Of a stretch of 20,039 nt of DNA, positions 1-8,507 are shown one piece after another; position 1 is the stretch's first letter, and each line of letters begins with the position of its first letter. The translations under genes were made by a program, and so were the position numbers. The notes beneath the pieces are model-generated. The model saw only the letters and a program-made list of their open reading frames with translations. It was not told where the DNA came from and ran no database searches. This DNA is from DASRQK01 sp040392005 (GTDB taxonomy: Bacteria; Bacteroidota; Bacteroidia; Sphingobacteriales; Sphingobacteriaceae): NCBI GenBank assembly GCA_040392005.1, contig JBEBWT010000037.1, positions 1 through 20,039 of the forward strand, written 5' to 3'.

Positions 1-224
1 CTTCACTGGTCAATGAAAAATCAAGGGTGATCAAGGGTGGATCCTGGGAAGATGACCCACATTGGTTGATCCCGGCAACCCGCCGGCACCTGCAAAAGGA
101 TCAGGCATCCAGTACGATCGGTTTTCGCACGGTCCGATCGACCCACCTGCAGGGCAAATTGCCGTCAGGACAGAAAATGAAGAAAGCGGATAGCCGGAAG
201 CCCATCAAGCGGCCCAAAAACTAA
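1..224 (+). CDS. C-terminal fragment of a SUMF1/FGE-domain (GldJ/GldK-like) protein, 5' end outside window
   Basis: The frame is open from base 3 (first whole codon) to the TAA at 222-224, so 73 codons are visible and the gene starts left of the window. The stretch RVIKGGSWEDDPHWLIPATR, followed by an IGFR motif, matches the end of the formylglycine-generating-enzyme-like (SUMF1) domain. In Bacteroidota this domain occurs in the gliding/type IX secretion lipoproteins GldJ and GldK, which share the KGGSW...P.TRR...IGFR pattern. After IGFR comes a basic tail rich in Lys, Arg and Pro with no further domain. GldK is usually followed by gldL; here the next gene is convergent glmS, which fits GldJ or another SUMF1 paralogue better. 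Its stop lies 9 nt from the glmS stop and no terminator is visible between them. The domain call is firm; the exact family member is not. Confidence 0.8.
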   Translation, partial: SLVNEKSRVIKGGSWEDDPHWLIPATRRHLQKDQASSTIGFRTVRSTHLQGKLPSGQKMKKADSRKPIKRPKN

Positions 225-233
225 TCTGACCGC

Positions 234-2069
234 CTATTCCACCGTCACCGATTTCGCCAGATTGCGGGGCTGATCCACATTGCAACCCCTCAACAGTGCA
301 GTGTGATAAGACAGTAATTGCAGTGGAATGGTGGCCAGCAGAGGCAGGAAGGCTTCATCGGCGTCCGGAATCTCAATGGTATAATCCGCCAATGCTTTCA
401 CCGCTACATCGCCACGGGTAACAATGGCGATCACCCTTCCCTTCCGGGCTTTGACTTCCTGAATATTGCTGATCACCTTTTCATAGGATGAGTTTTGCGT
501 GGCAATCACGACCACCGGCATGTTTTCATCGATCAGTGCGATCGGCCCGTGCTTCATTTCTGCTGCCGGATATCCTTCGGCGTGTATATAGGAGATTTCT
601 TTCAGTTTGAGCGCACCTTCGAGGGCAACCGGAAAACCGATCCCACGCCCCAGGAAAATCGCATTGGTCGCGCTTTTGATTTCCTCGGCAATATAACGGG
701 TCGCTTCATCACAGCCCAGTGCTTCCTCGACCAGATCGGGCATTTTCTCCAGTGCGTTTAGCAATTCCACAAATTTGCCCTGCGGCAGGGTACCCCGCAA
801 CTGTGCGATGTACAGGGCCATCAGGGTCAGGACAGTCACCTGGGCGGTAAATGCTTTGGTCGAAGCCACGCCGATTTCCGGACCGGCATGGGTGTAAACC
901 CCACCATGGGTCAGGCGGGGGATGGACGAACCCACCACATTGCAGATACCCAGTATGGTGGCACCCCTCTTTCTGGCCAGTTCGATCGCCGCCATCGTAT
1001 CTGCCGTTTCTCCGGACTGGGAAATGGCGATCACCACATCCTTTTCCGAGATGATCGGATTCCGGTAACGGAATTCAGAGGCGTATTCGACCCCGACCGG
1101 TACCCGGGCGTATTCCTCGATCAGGTATTCGCCCACCAGGCCGGCATGCCAGGAGGTACCGCAGGCTACAATAATGATCCGGTCCGCCTGACGCAGTTTC
1201 TCTTCGTATTCCTTCAATCCGCCCAATTGCACAAAACCCTTTTGCGGATAGATCCTGCCCCGCATACAATCCCGGATCGACCGGGGCTGCTCGTGGATTT
1301 CTTTGAGCATGAAATGATCATAACCCGCTTTCTCCAGCATCTCCAATTGCATTTCCAGATGCTGTATATAAGGGGTCTGCACCTCATTTTCCACCGTTTT
1401 GATCAGCAGATCACCATCCTTGATATGGACAATTTCTTTGTCATTGAGATAAATAACCTTGCGCGTATGCTCGATAATCGGCGATGCGTCCGAGGCGATG
1501 AAAAATTCTCCTTTACCGACCCCAATGACCAGCGGACTGCCCTTGCGGGCCGCGATCAGTTGATTCGGCTGCTCCAGATCGACAATCACAATGGCATAAG
1601 CCCCGACCACCTGGGTCAGCGCCAGACGCACTGCTTCCAGGAGCTCCATCCCTTCGTTCTGGAGAATATCTTCGATCAGATGGATCAGCACCTCGGTATC
1701 CGTCTCGCTTTCAAATACATGTCCGCGACTGATCAGCTCTTCCCTGAGGGGTCCGTAATTTTCGATGATTCCATTGTGGACAATGGCCAGGCGGCCATCT
1801 CCGGAGGTATGGGGGTGCGCATTCCGGTCCGAAGGTTCCCCGTGCGTGGCCCAGCGGGTATGGCCTATGCCGACATTCCCTTGCTGATCTTTTCCCTCCG
1901 CCTCGGCTTCCAGGGCAGTTACCTTGCCCGTCTTTTTATAGACCTGGATGCCCTTATTCATCAGGGCAATCCCTGCACTATCATAACCCCGGTATTCCAG
2001 TCGCTTCAAACCACTGATAATAATATCCCAGGCCTGTCTGTCGCCGATGTACCCAACAATTCCACACAT
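234..2069 (-). CDS. glmS: Glutamine--fructose-6-phosphate aminotransferase (isomerizing)
   Basis: GlmS makes glucosamine-6-phosphate from fructose-6-phosphate and glutamine, the committed step to UDP-GlcNAc for peptidoglycan and LPS. The product has 611 residues, close to the E. coli enzyme (609). It starts MCGIVGYIG, so Cys2 becomes the N-terminal nucleophile of a class II glutaminase domain (about 1-220), with HTRWATHG and HNGIIENY active-site motifs. Two SIS sugar-isomerase domains follow: ACGTSWHAG and SQSGETADT in the first, and the HAEGYPAAEMKHGP segment in the second. The C-terminus PRNLAKSVTVE is the family's catalytic tail. The ATG at 2069 is fixed by the need for Cys2. It is the last gene of a minus-strand cluster after the DUF4270 gene (112 nt upstream), so readthrough from the promoter at 4545-4575 is likely. 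No glmS ribozyme is visible. Confidence 0.97.
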   Translation of the reverse strand: MCGIVGYIGDRQAWDIIISGLKRLEYRGYDSAGIALMNKGIQVYKKTGKVTALEAEAEGKDQQGNVGIGHTRWATHGEPSDRNAHPHTSGDGRLAIVHNGIIENYGPLREELISRGHVFESETDTEVLIHLIEDILQNEGMELLEAVRLALTQVVGAYAIVIVDLEQPNQLIAARKGSPLVIGVGKGEFFIASDASPIIEHTRKVIYLNDKEIVHIKDGDLLIKTVENEVQTPYIQHLEMQLEMLEKAGYDHFMLKEIHEQPRSIRDCMRGRIYPQKGFVQLGGLKEYEEKLRQADRIIIVACGTSWHAGLVGEYLIEEYARVPVGVEYASEFRYRNPIISEKDVVIAISQSGETADTMAAIELARKRGATILGICNVVGSSIPRLTHGGVYTHAGPEIGVASTKAFTAQVTVLTLMALYIAQLRGTLPQGKFVELLNALEKMPDLVEEALGCDEATRYIAEEIKSATNAIFLGRGIGFPVALEGALKLKEISYIHAEGYPAAEMKHGPIALIDENMPVVVIATQNSSYEKVISNIQEVKARKGRVIAIVTRGDVAVKALADYTIEIPDADEAFLPLLATIPLQLLSYHTALLRGCNVDQPRNLAKSVTVE

Positions 2070-2181
2070 AATATAATCCGTTTAATCCATAGTATAGACA
2101 CTGAAATAGCAATACCAATGCCATTCCGGCGACTAATATATAGAATTATATTATATTGTCACAAAAATATAGGAAATTATC

Positions 2182-3642
2182 TTACCTGCTTGCATTATCC
2201 GTGTAGTACAGATTCAGCTTCATGCGGTATTCAGGGTGATTACCGCCGCCAATAATGACCCGCCCTCCGGCATTCAATGCCGGTATGGTTGGTACATAGG
2301 CATCCGAGACGGCAACCGGAGCTATATACAATTCGTTTCCATTGATCTTTCCCTGCAAAACATCCTGTATATAGGAGGTCAGGTAAAATACATAACGTTT
2401 TGTACTGCTATTGTACCATCCACCGAAATTGAAGAAATCCAGGCTCCGGTTATCCATATATCCACCGGTAGTGGCAGATACGGCTGATCCATCTGGAATA
2501 TTCTGACGCCTTCCGGCAATATCCTGTCTGTATAGGGTCAGGCGGGGAGCTGGCTGGCTGAAGGGGCCGTCCATTTTATCCAGATCCACATACAGGACCA
2601 GTTCGGCCTTGTTGATGGAAATCCCTTTTCCTTTGAGGTGATCAATATTGGGGAATACAATCTTCCCCCTCAGGCCGGTGGGCGCATGAAGGTAAATTTC
2701 TTCCTTTCCGGCAACAGGGGTATCCATCTGTGCCAATATTTCCTGTGGATATTGATTCTGAACACTGCTGGCCATTCCCTGCACATAACTTTGTGTACTC
2801 GTGTAAATAGCCGGTGAAATCTCAAAAAAAGTACGGACCGTATCCATACCTAAACCGTCTCCGGTCAGTTCGGCGGGTTGCCTGTATATCAGTTCCACCC
2901 CGGATACACCTTCCCTGGCCACGAAACTCATCAATCCCCCGATCCCGGTGGAGGCATCCGGATCAATGCTCAGGTACAATCCCTTGACATGGTTCCGAAA
3001 TCCGGCCGCGGTGGACATGGTTATGGAATCAATCGAATAGCCCATCAAACTTTTGAAATATTCTTTGTCCAGGGGGATCCTGAGCTGTGGTGCTACCCTG
3101 ATGATGGAATCCTTACCATCCAGATATTTGGTCACATACACACTATCCGTCGATTTATAGGCATATCTTGTCAATAAGGTACTGCCAATCACCTCTGGCC
3201 TGACCTGCCACTGTCTGTTTGAATAGGTGCTGAATTGAAACGGTTCAGCCAGTGGCCGTACCTGTAATGCATAAGTGGAAGCATCCGTCGTATCCCCGAA
3301 GAAATTGGTGCCATAGGGAAGCACCAGAACGACCGATTCGATCTCGGCATCGCTCTTGATCCGGGTGAATGTGGACGGCCTGGCCAGATCCAGCGCAAGT
3401 CCTACCACAGTTTTGCCGAATACAGGATCGTTGAGCTGCCCAAAAAGAGTCTGGGTAAAAGATCCGGACTGTACGCTGTCATCTTTGATGGTATAGGCAC
3501 GGATACTTACAGTATCGGTAAAAAGTGCACTTATCTGGTCTTCGGGTGTCACTTCCAGACCGACACCGGATGGATTGGTACAACTCCCCAAAATAAAAAG
3601 ACTTATCAACAACGTCAATAAGTCTCTGTGAATATATTTCAT
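2182..3642 (-). CDS. DUF4270 family lipoprotein
   Basis: The product has 486 residues. The N-terminus has a charged start, a hydrophobic run and a lipobox LGSC with Cys21, so it should be a lipoprotein anchored at the outer membrane or inner-membrane periplasmic face. The remainder is a beta-rich envelope protein without recognisable catalytic motifs. Its length, lipobox and position between a GT5-only protein and glmS match the Bacteroidota family DUF4270. That the family sits next to the small glycogen-synthase-like gene and panC in many Bacteroidota is from memory, not tested here. It starts 25 nt after the stop of the upstream GT5 gene, so the two are surely co-transcribed. Function is unknown; the conserved neighbourhood is the only hint. 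The family name is fairly confident. Confidence 0.8.
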   Translation of the reverse strand: MKYIHRDLLTLLISLFILGSCTNPSGVGLEVTPEDQISALFTDTVSIRAYTIKDDSVQSGSFTQTLFGQLNDPVFGKTVVGLALDLARPSTFTRIKSDAEIESVVLVLPYGTNFFGDTTDASTYALQVRPLAEPFQFSTYSNRQWQVRPEVIGSTLLTRYAYKSTDSVYVTKYLDGKDSIIRVAPQLRIPLDKEYFKSLMGYSIDSITMSTAAGFRNHVKGLYLSIDPDASTGIGGLMSFVAREGVSGVELIYRQPAELTGDGLGMDTVRTFFEISPAIYTSTQSYVQGMASSVQNQYPQEILAQMDTPVAGKEEIYLHAPTGLRGKIVFPNIDHLKGKGISINKAELVLYVDLDKMDGPFSQPAPRLTLYRQDIAGRRQNIPDGSAVSATTGGYMDNRSLDFFNFGGWYNSSTKRYVFYLTSYIQDVLQGKINGNELYIAPVAVSDAYVPTIPALNAGGRVIIGGGNHPEYRMKLNLYYTDNASR

Positions 3643-3667
3643 ACTAAATGAAAATTAATCTCAATGC

Positions 3668-4498
3668 TTATGCTTCAACTGTCTCTTCAAGTTCTTCACT
3701 TGAAAACTGGTCGTAAAGGTTGCAATAATTTTCGAAATCTTCGTCATTTATCATCTCAAAAACTGAAATATCTGCGTTTTTAACAATATTTAACAGATTT
3801 TTGCGAATGTTGTCACCGGTCGTGACCAATGCATCGGAATAGGAGATCGCACCTGCATAAAGACCTTCATAATCACCCGAACCATAGGATTCCAGATCTT
3901 GTTTGGTCATATTTCCCGTCAGGGCAATCGCAGAAAAATCTTTACCCAGATCAATGCTGACATCCTCATCATACAGGGAATAAATCACTTTGGTATCCTT
4001 GAAAGTCGGGTCATCCTTGTATGCCGTCTTGATATATGCAGGCACCAGGGCACTCATCCAGCCGTGGCAATGGACCACATCGGGTGACCATCCCAGCTTC
4101 TTGACGGTTTCCAGTGCGCCCTTGCAGAAAAACACGGTGCGCTCATGATTGTCATCAAAATACTCACCGCAGTCATCACAGAAAACGTGCTTGCGCTGAA
4201 AATACTCTTCATTATCCAGGAAATACACCTGCATTCTTGCAGAAGGAATAGAAGCCACCTTGATAATCAGTGGATTGTCATTATTATCAACGACAATATT
4301 CATTCCGGACAATCTGATCACCTCATGCAACCGGTTCCTGCGCTCATTGATGTTGCCGAACCGGGGCATCAGAATCCGGATTTCATATCCTTTTTCCTGC
4401 ATTGCCTGTGGCAACTGACGGGTAATTTCTGAAATTTTGCTTAATTCGAGGAACGGCGACATCTCATGCGTAACAAACAAAATCTTCGTTTTTGCCAT
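3668..4498 (-). CDS. Stand-alone GT5 (glycogen/starch synthase N-terminal domain) protein
   Basis: The product has 276 residues counted from the ATG at 4498. An upstream in-frame TTG at 4504 would add only two residues and is less likely. It resembles only the N-terminal Rossmann half of glycogen synthase GlgA: an opening ILFVTHEMSPF, and VVHCHGWMSALVP near residue 141, which matches the VHCHDW region of the family. The C-terminal GT1 half that normally completes the ADP-glucose site is absent. The segment aligned with the GlgA loop K-T-G-G-L-A-D-V reads E-L-S-K-I-S-E-I (residues 18-25), so the lysine and both glycines of the donor loop are missing. A role in glycogen synthesis is therefore doubtful, although databases name such proteins glycogen or starch synthase. 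A strong promoter lies about 47 nt upstream, and the gene leads the cluster with DUF4270 and glmS. Confidence 0.85.
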   Translation of the reverse strand: MAKTKILFVTHEMSPFLELSKISEITRQLPQAMQEKGYEIRILMPRFGNINERRNRLHEVIRLSGMNIVVDNNDNPLIIKVASIPSARMQVYFLDNEEYFQRKHVFCDDCGEYFDDNHERTVFFCKGALETVKKLGWSPDVVHCHGWMSALVPAYIKTAYKDDPTFKDTKVIYSLYDEDVSIDLGKDFSAIALTGNMTKQDLESYGSGDYEGLYAGAISYSDALVTTGDNIRKNLLNIVKNADISVFEMINDEDFENYCNLYDQFSSEELEETVEA

Positions 4499-4544
4499 CT
4501 TCAAATTCTATTTAAAATATGTTAAGAAGTAATTTTTGATGGTA

Positions 4545-4575
4545 CAAAGGTACACATTTTTTATGAAATGCGCAA
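4545..4575 (-). promoter_or_regulatory. Bacteroidota-type promoter of the GT5-DUF4270-glmS cluster
   Basis: On the minus strand TACCTTTG (4545-4552) fits the -7 consensus TAnnTTTG exactly. A TTG at 4573-4575 lies 20 bp upstream as the -33 element. Transcription would start near 4538, giving a leader of about 40 nt before the ATG at 4498. The region is shared with the divergent panC gene, for which I found no equally good box. Confidence 0.75.
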
Positions 4576-4675
4576 TTATTGCATTGGTAATCGTCTAAAT
4601 ACGAATGGAATTCGCATTTTTGCGAACGGAACCTACGGGTTTACCAGGACTGATAAGGCGGTAAAGCATACTATC

Positions 4676-5554
4676 ATGAAGATTGTAAAGACAAAAAAAG
4701 AACTGGCCGCAGTGCTGGCGGATTATCGCGAAAAAGGCAAAACCATCACCTTTGTCCCGACGATGGGAGCCCTGCATGAAGGGCACCTGAGCCTGGTTCG
4801 GAGAGCTTCCGAAGAGGGAGGAATCACCGTTTGCAGCATCTTCGTCAATCCTACCCAGTTCAATGATCCGGAAGACCTGAAAAAGTATCCCCGCCCCCTG
4901 GAGCAGGATATTGCTCTGCTGGAATCCGTGGATTGCGACCTGCTGTTTTTACCGGAAGTGAGTGAGATGTACGGGTACGAAACGGCTGCCGGAGCAGACG
5001 AAACCTGGGAGATCGACTTAGGTACCCTCGACCAGGTACTGGAAGGAAAGGAACGTCCGGGCCATTTCAGGGGCGTGACCCAGATTGTTTATAAATTATT
5101 TGAAGCTGTAAAGCCGGATTGGGCCGTATTCGGCCAGAAGGATCTCCAGCAGTTTCTGGTCATTCAATCCATGATCGATCAAAAGCAATTACCGGTCAAA
5201 CTGATCATGGGTGAGACGGTCCGTGAACCCGAAGGGTTGGCGATGAGCTCCCGCAATGTCCGCCTCTCCCCTGCCGGCAAAAAACAGGCGCTGGCGCTAT
5301 CCCGTACCCTTCAGGAAACCAAATCCCTTATCCCTTCCTGGGCCGCCGGCCGTATCAGCCTTGCGGAAATCCGGAAAAAAGCCGTTGATCGCCTGGAGCA
5401 GGCGGAAGGTGTCCGGCTGGAATATTTTGCCCTTTGCAACCGGGATACCCTGCTGGATGCAGTGGAGGACACGCCTCCGGAAAAACTCGTGGCCCTGATA
5501 GCCGCCTGGGTCGAAGGCGTCCGCCTGATCGACAATATGGTAATGGAAGCATAA
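4676..5554 (+). CDS. panC: Pantothenate synthetase (pantoate--beta-alanine ligase)
   Basis: PanC joins pantoate and beta-alanine with ATP to make pantothenate, the vitamin precursor of CoA. Starting at the ATG at 4676 the product has 292 residues (E. coli 283). The frame is open further upstream, but those extra 36 codons do not look like the family and would run back into the divergent promoter region. Motifs in order: TFVPTMGALHEGHLSLV with the HxGH nucleotidyl-transferase signature (His34, His37), SIFVNPTQFNDPEDLKKYPR, FGQKDLQQF (about 152-160) and MSSRNVRLS (about 190-198), the KMSKS-like loop. All ligand-binding signatures are intact. It is divergent from the GT5 cluster. Its partner panD is 3 kb downstream, separated by the thioredoxin gene and an AT-rich ATPase that may have split an older panC-panD neighbourhood. 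Confidence 0.97.
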   Translation: MKIVKTKKELAAVLADYREKGKTITFVPTMGALHEGHLSLVRRASEEGGITVCSIFVNPTQFNDPEDLKKYPRPLEQDIALLESVDCDLLFLPEVSEMYGYETAAGADETWEIDLGTLDQVLEGKERPGHFRGVTQIVYKLFEAVKPDWAVFGQKDLQQFLVIQSMIDQKQLPVKLIMGETVREPEGLAMSSRNVRLSPAGKKQALALSRTLQETKSLIPSWAAGRISLAEIRKKAVDRLEQAEGVRLEYFALCNRDTLLDAVEDTPPEKLVALIAAWVEGVRLIDNMVMEA

Positions 5555-5580
5555 GGATAGAATCATAAACAATATAGCTT

Positions 5581-5609
5581 TTGGAATTTCATTATTTTTT
5601 CTACCTTTA
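5581..5609 (+). promoter_or_regulatory. Promoter of the TlpA-like gene
   Basis: TTG at 5581-5583 (within TTTTG) and TACCTTTA at 5602-5609 are 18 bp apart. This is a one-mismatch version of the Bacteroidota TTG / TAnnTTTG promoter. It predicts a start near 5616 and an AT-rich leader of about 80 nt. It lies just after panC, so the thioredoxin gene can be expressed separately. Confidence 0.55.
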
Positions 5610-5695
5610 CTTTTTATGAATAACATTTTGTTGTGAGTAACATTTCATTTTTTGCGAATATCTATTTAACCATTATCCATTAAAAAATCAATAAC

Positions 5696-7174
5696 ATGAA
5701 AAAATCGATTATCTGGGGTGTGATTCTTGCTATTTGCGTAGCTTTTGCGGCACCTGTACAGGCACAACTGGCCAAGCGCACGGATCTGGACATGAAAGAC
5801 ATCACTGCCGAAATCAATAAATTGGCACAAAAAGGCGATGCGGAATCCAAAGCCCAGATGGCCAAAGAGGCGCTGGCATTTTCAAAAACGAATAATGAGC
5901 AATACCGTATGCTGGCGGTCAGTATATACCGGTTTGTGGGAGATACAGAAGCCGCAGACAAAGTAAATGAGGGCATCCTCAAAAAATTCCCCAAGGGCAT
6001 CAAAGCCAGGGGTGAGGCGCTGACCGCTATTTTAGGAAATAAAGAATCCTCCGCTCTGGAAAAAGAAGTAGCCTACCAGGCCTGGTTGAAAAAATTCCCA
6101 AGCGCATCCTTTGATGAGAACAATCAGAGTATCTACACGCAGGCTGCCACTTCACTGGGCCGGGAACTGATCAATGAAAACCATTTCGACCATCTGGGTG
6201 CTTTGATTGAAGGGACTGCGGGTGCTTCCGGAACCAATTATACACTGATCAGCAGTTTTGCGTCGGAGTTGGTAAAAAAGGAAAAATACGGGGAAGCTCT
6301 CCGGCTGCTGGAACCAGCTTATCAGCAGATCGGAAAAGAAGAAAATGAGCTGGGCATCCACCGGACAGTGACCGGTCAGTATGCCAATGCCCTGATCGAG
6401 TCAGGCCAAGCCGAAAAGGGGATCGCCCTGATCGAGGGAATGGCTGCCACTAATCCATCTGCCGCGGCCTCCGTCAGTAATACCATTGCCCTCTCGAAAG
6501 GCTACGCCAAGACTGGCCGTACTTTTGATGCCTTCCATACCCTGGAAAGCTACCTGCTCAACCGTGAAGTCAGCGGACAGGTCATCGATGAAATGAAAGG
6601 GCTGTACAGCACGATGAATAATGGAAAAGGCGATTTCACTGCTTACAAAGCAGACCTTGACAAAAAAATTCTGACCAGCCTGAAAGAAAAGCACAAGGCT
6701 TCTATGGTCAAAAATGAGGCTCCCGGCTTCCGTCTCCGGAATATGAAAGGGGATTTCGTCAGCCTGGAAGACATGAAGGGCAAAATCGTGGTACTCGATT
6801 TCTGGGCTACCTGGTGCGGTCCCTGCATTGTATCCTTCCCTGGTATGCAACTGGCTGTCAATAAATATGCGGACGATCCGGAAGTGGAGTTTTTGTTTAT
6901 CGACACCTGGCAGAGTGAGGAAAACTACGTAGAGCTGGTGACCAATTTCATTGCAGAAAACAAGTACACCTTCCATGTATTGTACGATGAAATGAAAGAG
7001 CGTGACAAAGCGACCGTCACCGCTTACGGCGTCCGGGGGATCCCTACCAAAGTATTCATCGACAAAGAAGGCTTCATCCGCTTCCAGTCTGCCGGTGGCT
7101 ATTCGGATGCCGAATTGGTGATGACAGAAGTCGTTGCGAAAATCGAACTGATCCGGGAAGCACAGGGCGACTGA
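5696..7174 (+). CDS. Periplasmic TlpA/ResA-type thioredoxin-fold protein with helical N-terminal region
   Basis: The product has 492 residues. A cleavable signal peptide is clear: MKKS, a hydrophobic core, then PVQAQ near residue 22. Residues of about 30-330 are alpha-helical and TPR-like, with repeated Ala/Leu/Glu-rich helices and no catalytic motif. From about residue 338 comes a TlpA/AhpC-TSA-type thioredoxin domain: EAPGFRLRNMKGDFVSLEDM, then WATWCGPC with active cysteines Cys374 and Cys377, and GIPTKVFIDKEG with the cis-proline. It is likely an exported thiol-disulfide reductant or redox-linked scaffold, as for other Bacteroidota TlpA-family proteins; the substrate is unknown. Own promoter upstream and a strong intrinsic terminator 105 nt downstream make it a single-gene unit. 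Confidence 0.9.
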   Translation: MKKSIIWGVILAICVAFAAPVQAQLAKRTDLDMKDITAEINKLAQKGDAESKAQMAKEALAFSKTNNEQYRMLAVSIYRFVGDTEAADKVNEGILKKFPKGIKARGEALTAILGNKESSALEKEVAYQAWLKKFPSASFDENNQSIYTQAATSLGRELINENHFDHLGALIEGTAGASGTNYTLISSFASELVKKEKYGEALRLLEPAYQQIGKEENELGIHRTVTGQYANALIESGQAEKGIALIEGMAATNPSAAASVSNTIALSKGYAKTGRTFDAFHTLESYLLNREVSGQVIDEMKGLYSTMNNGKGDFTAYKADLDKKILTSLKEKHKASMVKNEAPGFRLRNMKGDFVSLEDMKGKIVVLDFWATWCGPCIVSFPGMQLAVNKYADDPEVEFLFIDTWQSEENYVELVTNFIAENKYTFHVLYDEMKERDKATVTAYGVRGIPTKVFIDKEGFIRFQSAGGYSDAELVMTEVVAKIELIREAQGD

Positions 7175-7175
7175 T

Positions 7176-7209
7176 CCGATATTCAGGAGATCGACCCGAT
7201 ATTTAGGAG
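7176..7209 (+). repeat. Short direct repeat after the TlpA-like stop
   Basis: CCGATATTCAGGAG (7176-7189) and CCGATATTTAGGAG (7196-7209) differ at one position and recur with a 20-bp period. The first copy begins just after the stop codon. No function is evident; it may be a small tandem duplication. Confidence 0.5.
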
Positions 7210-7278
7210 TACCAATCTTAACGTGTAAGGGAAGATCCCGTTTTTACAGCATACTTAGGTACGTTTTACTGAAACACA

Positions 7279-7317
7279 GATTCCCCAAATTCGTATGAAT
7301 TTGGGGAATCTTTTTTT
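7279..7317 (+). terminator. Intrinsic terminator of the TlpA-like gene
   Basis: GATTCCCCAAATTC (7279-7292) pairs perfectly with GAATTTGGGGAATC (7297-7310) around a GTAT loop, and seven T follow (7311-7317). It is a 14-bp stem with a U-tract, so a textbook rho-independent terminator on the plus strand. Read on the minus strand there is no comparable T-tract, so it does not serve the ATPase gene ending at 7351. Confidence 0.92.
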
Positions 7318-7350
7318 GTCTATTTGGTAATATGCCTTTATAATTGCTCT

Positions 7351-8475
7351 TTATCTTTTTAACAACCAATCTATTACGTTTACTTTCTGTATTCCTTTGT
7401 ACGAACTTTCAGGTTCTACATCCATTGTAAGTAAGGTACGCTTGTTATAGTCTTTTATCAATTCAAACGGACGCATTTCCCGTTCAAAAGTGCTTTCCTC
7501 TCTCGTACTCCACGCTACCTGAAAGTATTCCCAATCGCCTTCATTTGTCATTACCACAAAATCCACTTCCGTACGGTCGGCTTTGCCAATATATACACGC
7601 CTGTTTCTACGAAGCAATTCCAAAAAAACAATGTTTTCTAAATTGTGCCCGAAATCGGTGTTTTTTGTTTTTCCAAGTAATGCTTCTTTGAAACCTAAAT
7701 CAACCGTATAATATTTCTCCTGCGTTCGCAAAAGATTTTTTCCTTTAATGTCGTAGCGTGAAACCTTATAAAACAGATATGCTTCCGTCATAGCATTCAA
7801 GTAGTTATCAATCGTGTGATAGGATATTGAATTCCCTTCATTTTTAAGCACATTCGATATTTTTGAACTTGAAAGCTGTGAACCTATATTGTCCAGCATA
7901 AATTCCAAAACCCGCTCAAAATTTCCTTCCTTGTACCATATATGACGAATGAAAATGTCTTTTTGTGCAATATCATTGTAAATGTCTTGCAGGTATTTTT
8001 CTATTTGATTTAACGGAAGCTCAAGCATTCCAGGCATTCCTCCGTTTTGTAAATATCGCGTAAACAGCAAATCCAAACGACTTTTATCCTCAAAAGCACT
8101 GATGTATTCCTTAAACGACAACGGGTAAACAGGGATGGAAATGTAACGCCCCGTAAGTAAAGTACCTAACTCACTACTCAATAAATAAGCGTTTGAGCCT
8201 GTAATATAAACATCAATGTTGGGCTTTACGAATAATCCGTCAAACTCTTTTACGTTTTGAACTTCATCTAAAAAAACATAACAGGGTTTTGATAAATCTA
8301 ACTGATTTACAATGTGATAATACAAACTGTCTATATCGTTTAGAAATTTGCGGTTTTCAAAATCTTCAAAATTTAAAGAAACGGTTTGATTTTCTGAAAT
8401 ATCTTCTGTTTTGAGGTATTCCCGAAACAACTGCATGATGGTACTTTTGCCGCACCGGCGAACACCAACCAACAT
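7351..8475 (-). CDS. AAA_14/DUF4143 ATPase, start codon uncertain, probably 5'-truncated
   Basis: From the first ATG the product has 374 residues. Visible are a P-loop GVRRCGKST (4-12), Walker B FLDEVQN (68-74), the sensor segment ITGSNAYLLS (91-100) and the family hallmark LLTGRYISIPVYPLSFKEY. Near the C-terminus EVDFVV...YFQV resembles the PD-(D/E)xK-like core of DUF4143. Such ATPases are common accessory genes in Bacteroidota with no settled function. The ATG lies unusually close to the P-loop. The frame upstream continues with LENLKSLKDKNLIK, which looks like the usual family N-terminus, yet no ATG, GTG or TTG occurs between it and the in-frame TAA near 8553. The gene is AT-rich (two sampled 60-nt lines 30% and 37% GC, against 43% for a sampled panC line), so transfer is likely. 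It may be expressed from the inner ATG, from an odd start, or be decaying. Confidence 0.8.
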   Translation of the reverse strand: MLVGVRRCGKSTIMQLFREYLKTEDISENQTVSLNFEDFENRKFLNDIDSLYYHIVNQLDLSKPCYVFLDEVQNVKEFDGLFVKPNIDVYITGSNAYLLSSELGTLLTGRYISIPVYPLSFKEYISAFEDKSRLDLLFTRYLQNGGMPGMLELPLNQIEKYLQDIYNDIAQKDIFIRHIWYKEGNFERVLEFMLDNIGSQLSSSKISNVLKNEGNSISYHTIDNYLNAMTEAYLFYKVSRYDIKGKNLLRTQEKYYTVDLGFKEALLGKTKNTDFGHNLENIVFLELLRRNRRVYIGKADRTEVDFVVMTNEGDWEYFQVAWSTREESTFEREMRPFELIKDYNKRTLLTMDVEPESSYKGIQKVNVIDWLLKR

Positions 8476-8507
8476 CTTAATAAGATTTTTATCTTTTAGG
8501 CTCTTTA

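Noticed and set aside
2162..2169. TATTTTTG on the minus strand before glmS as a promoter
   Set aside because: It fits TAnnTTTG, but no TTG lies 18-21 bp upstream and the area is very AT-rich, so it could be chance. Readthrough from 4545-4575 explains expression.
888..2255. 455-codon open frame on the plus strand across glmS
   Set aside because: It lies almost wholly antisense to the complete, well-conserved glmS, has no recognisable motif and no promoter. It is a shadow of codon bias.
4568..4675. In-frame 36-codon extension of panC
   Set aside because: It lies between the divergent promoter and the canonical PanC start and has no family similarity.
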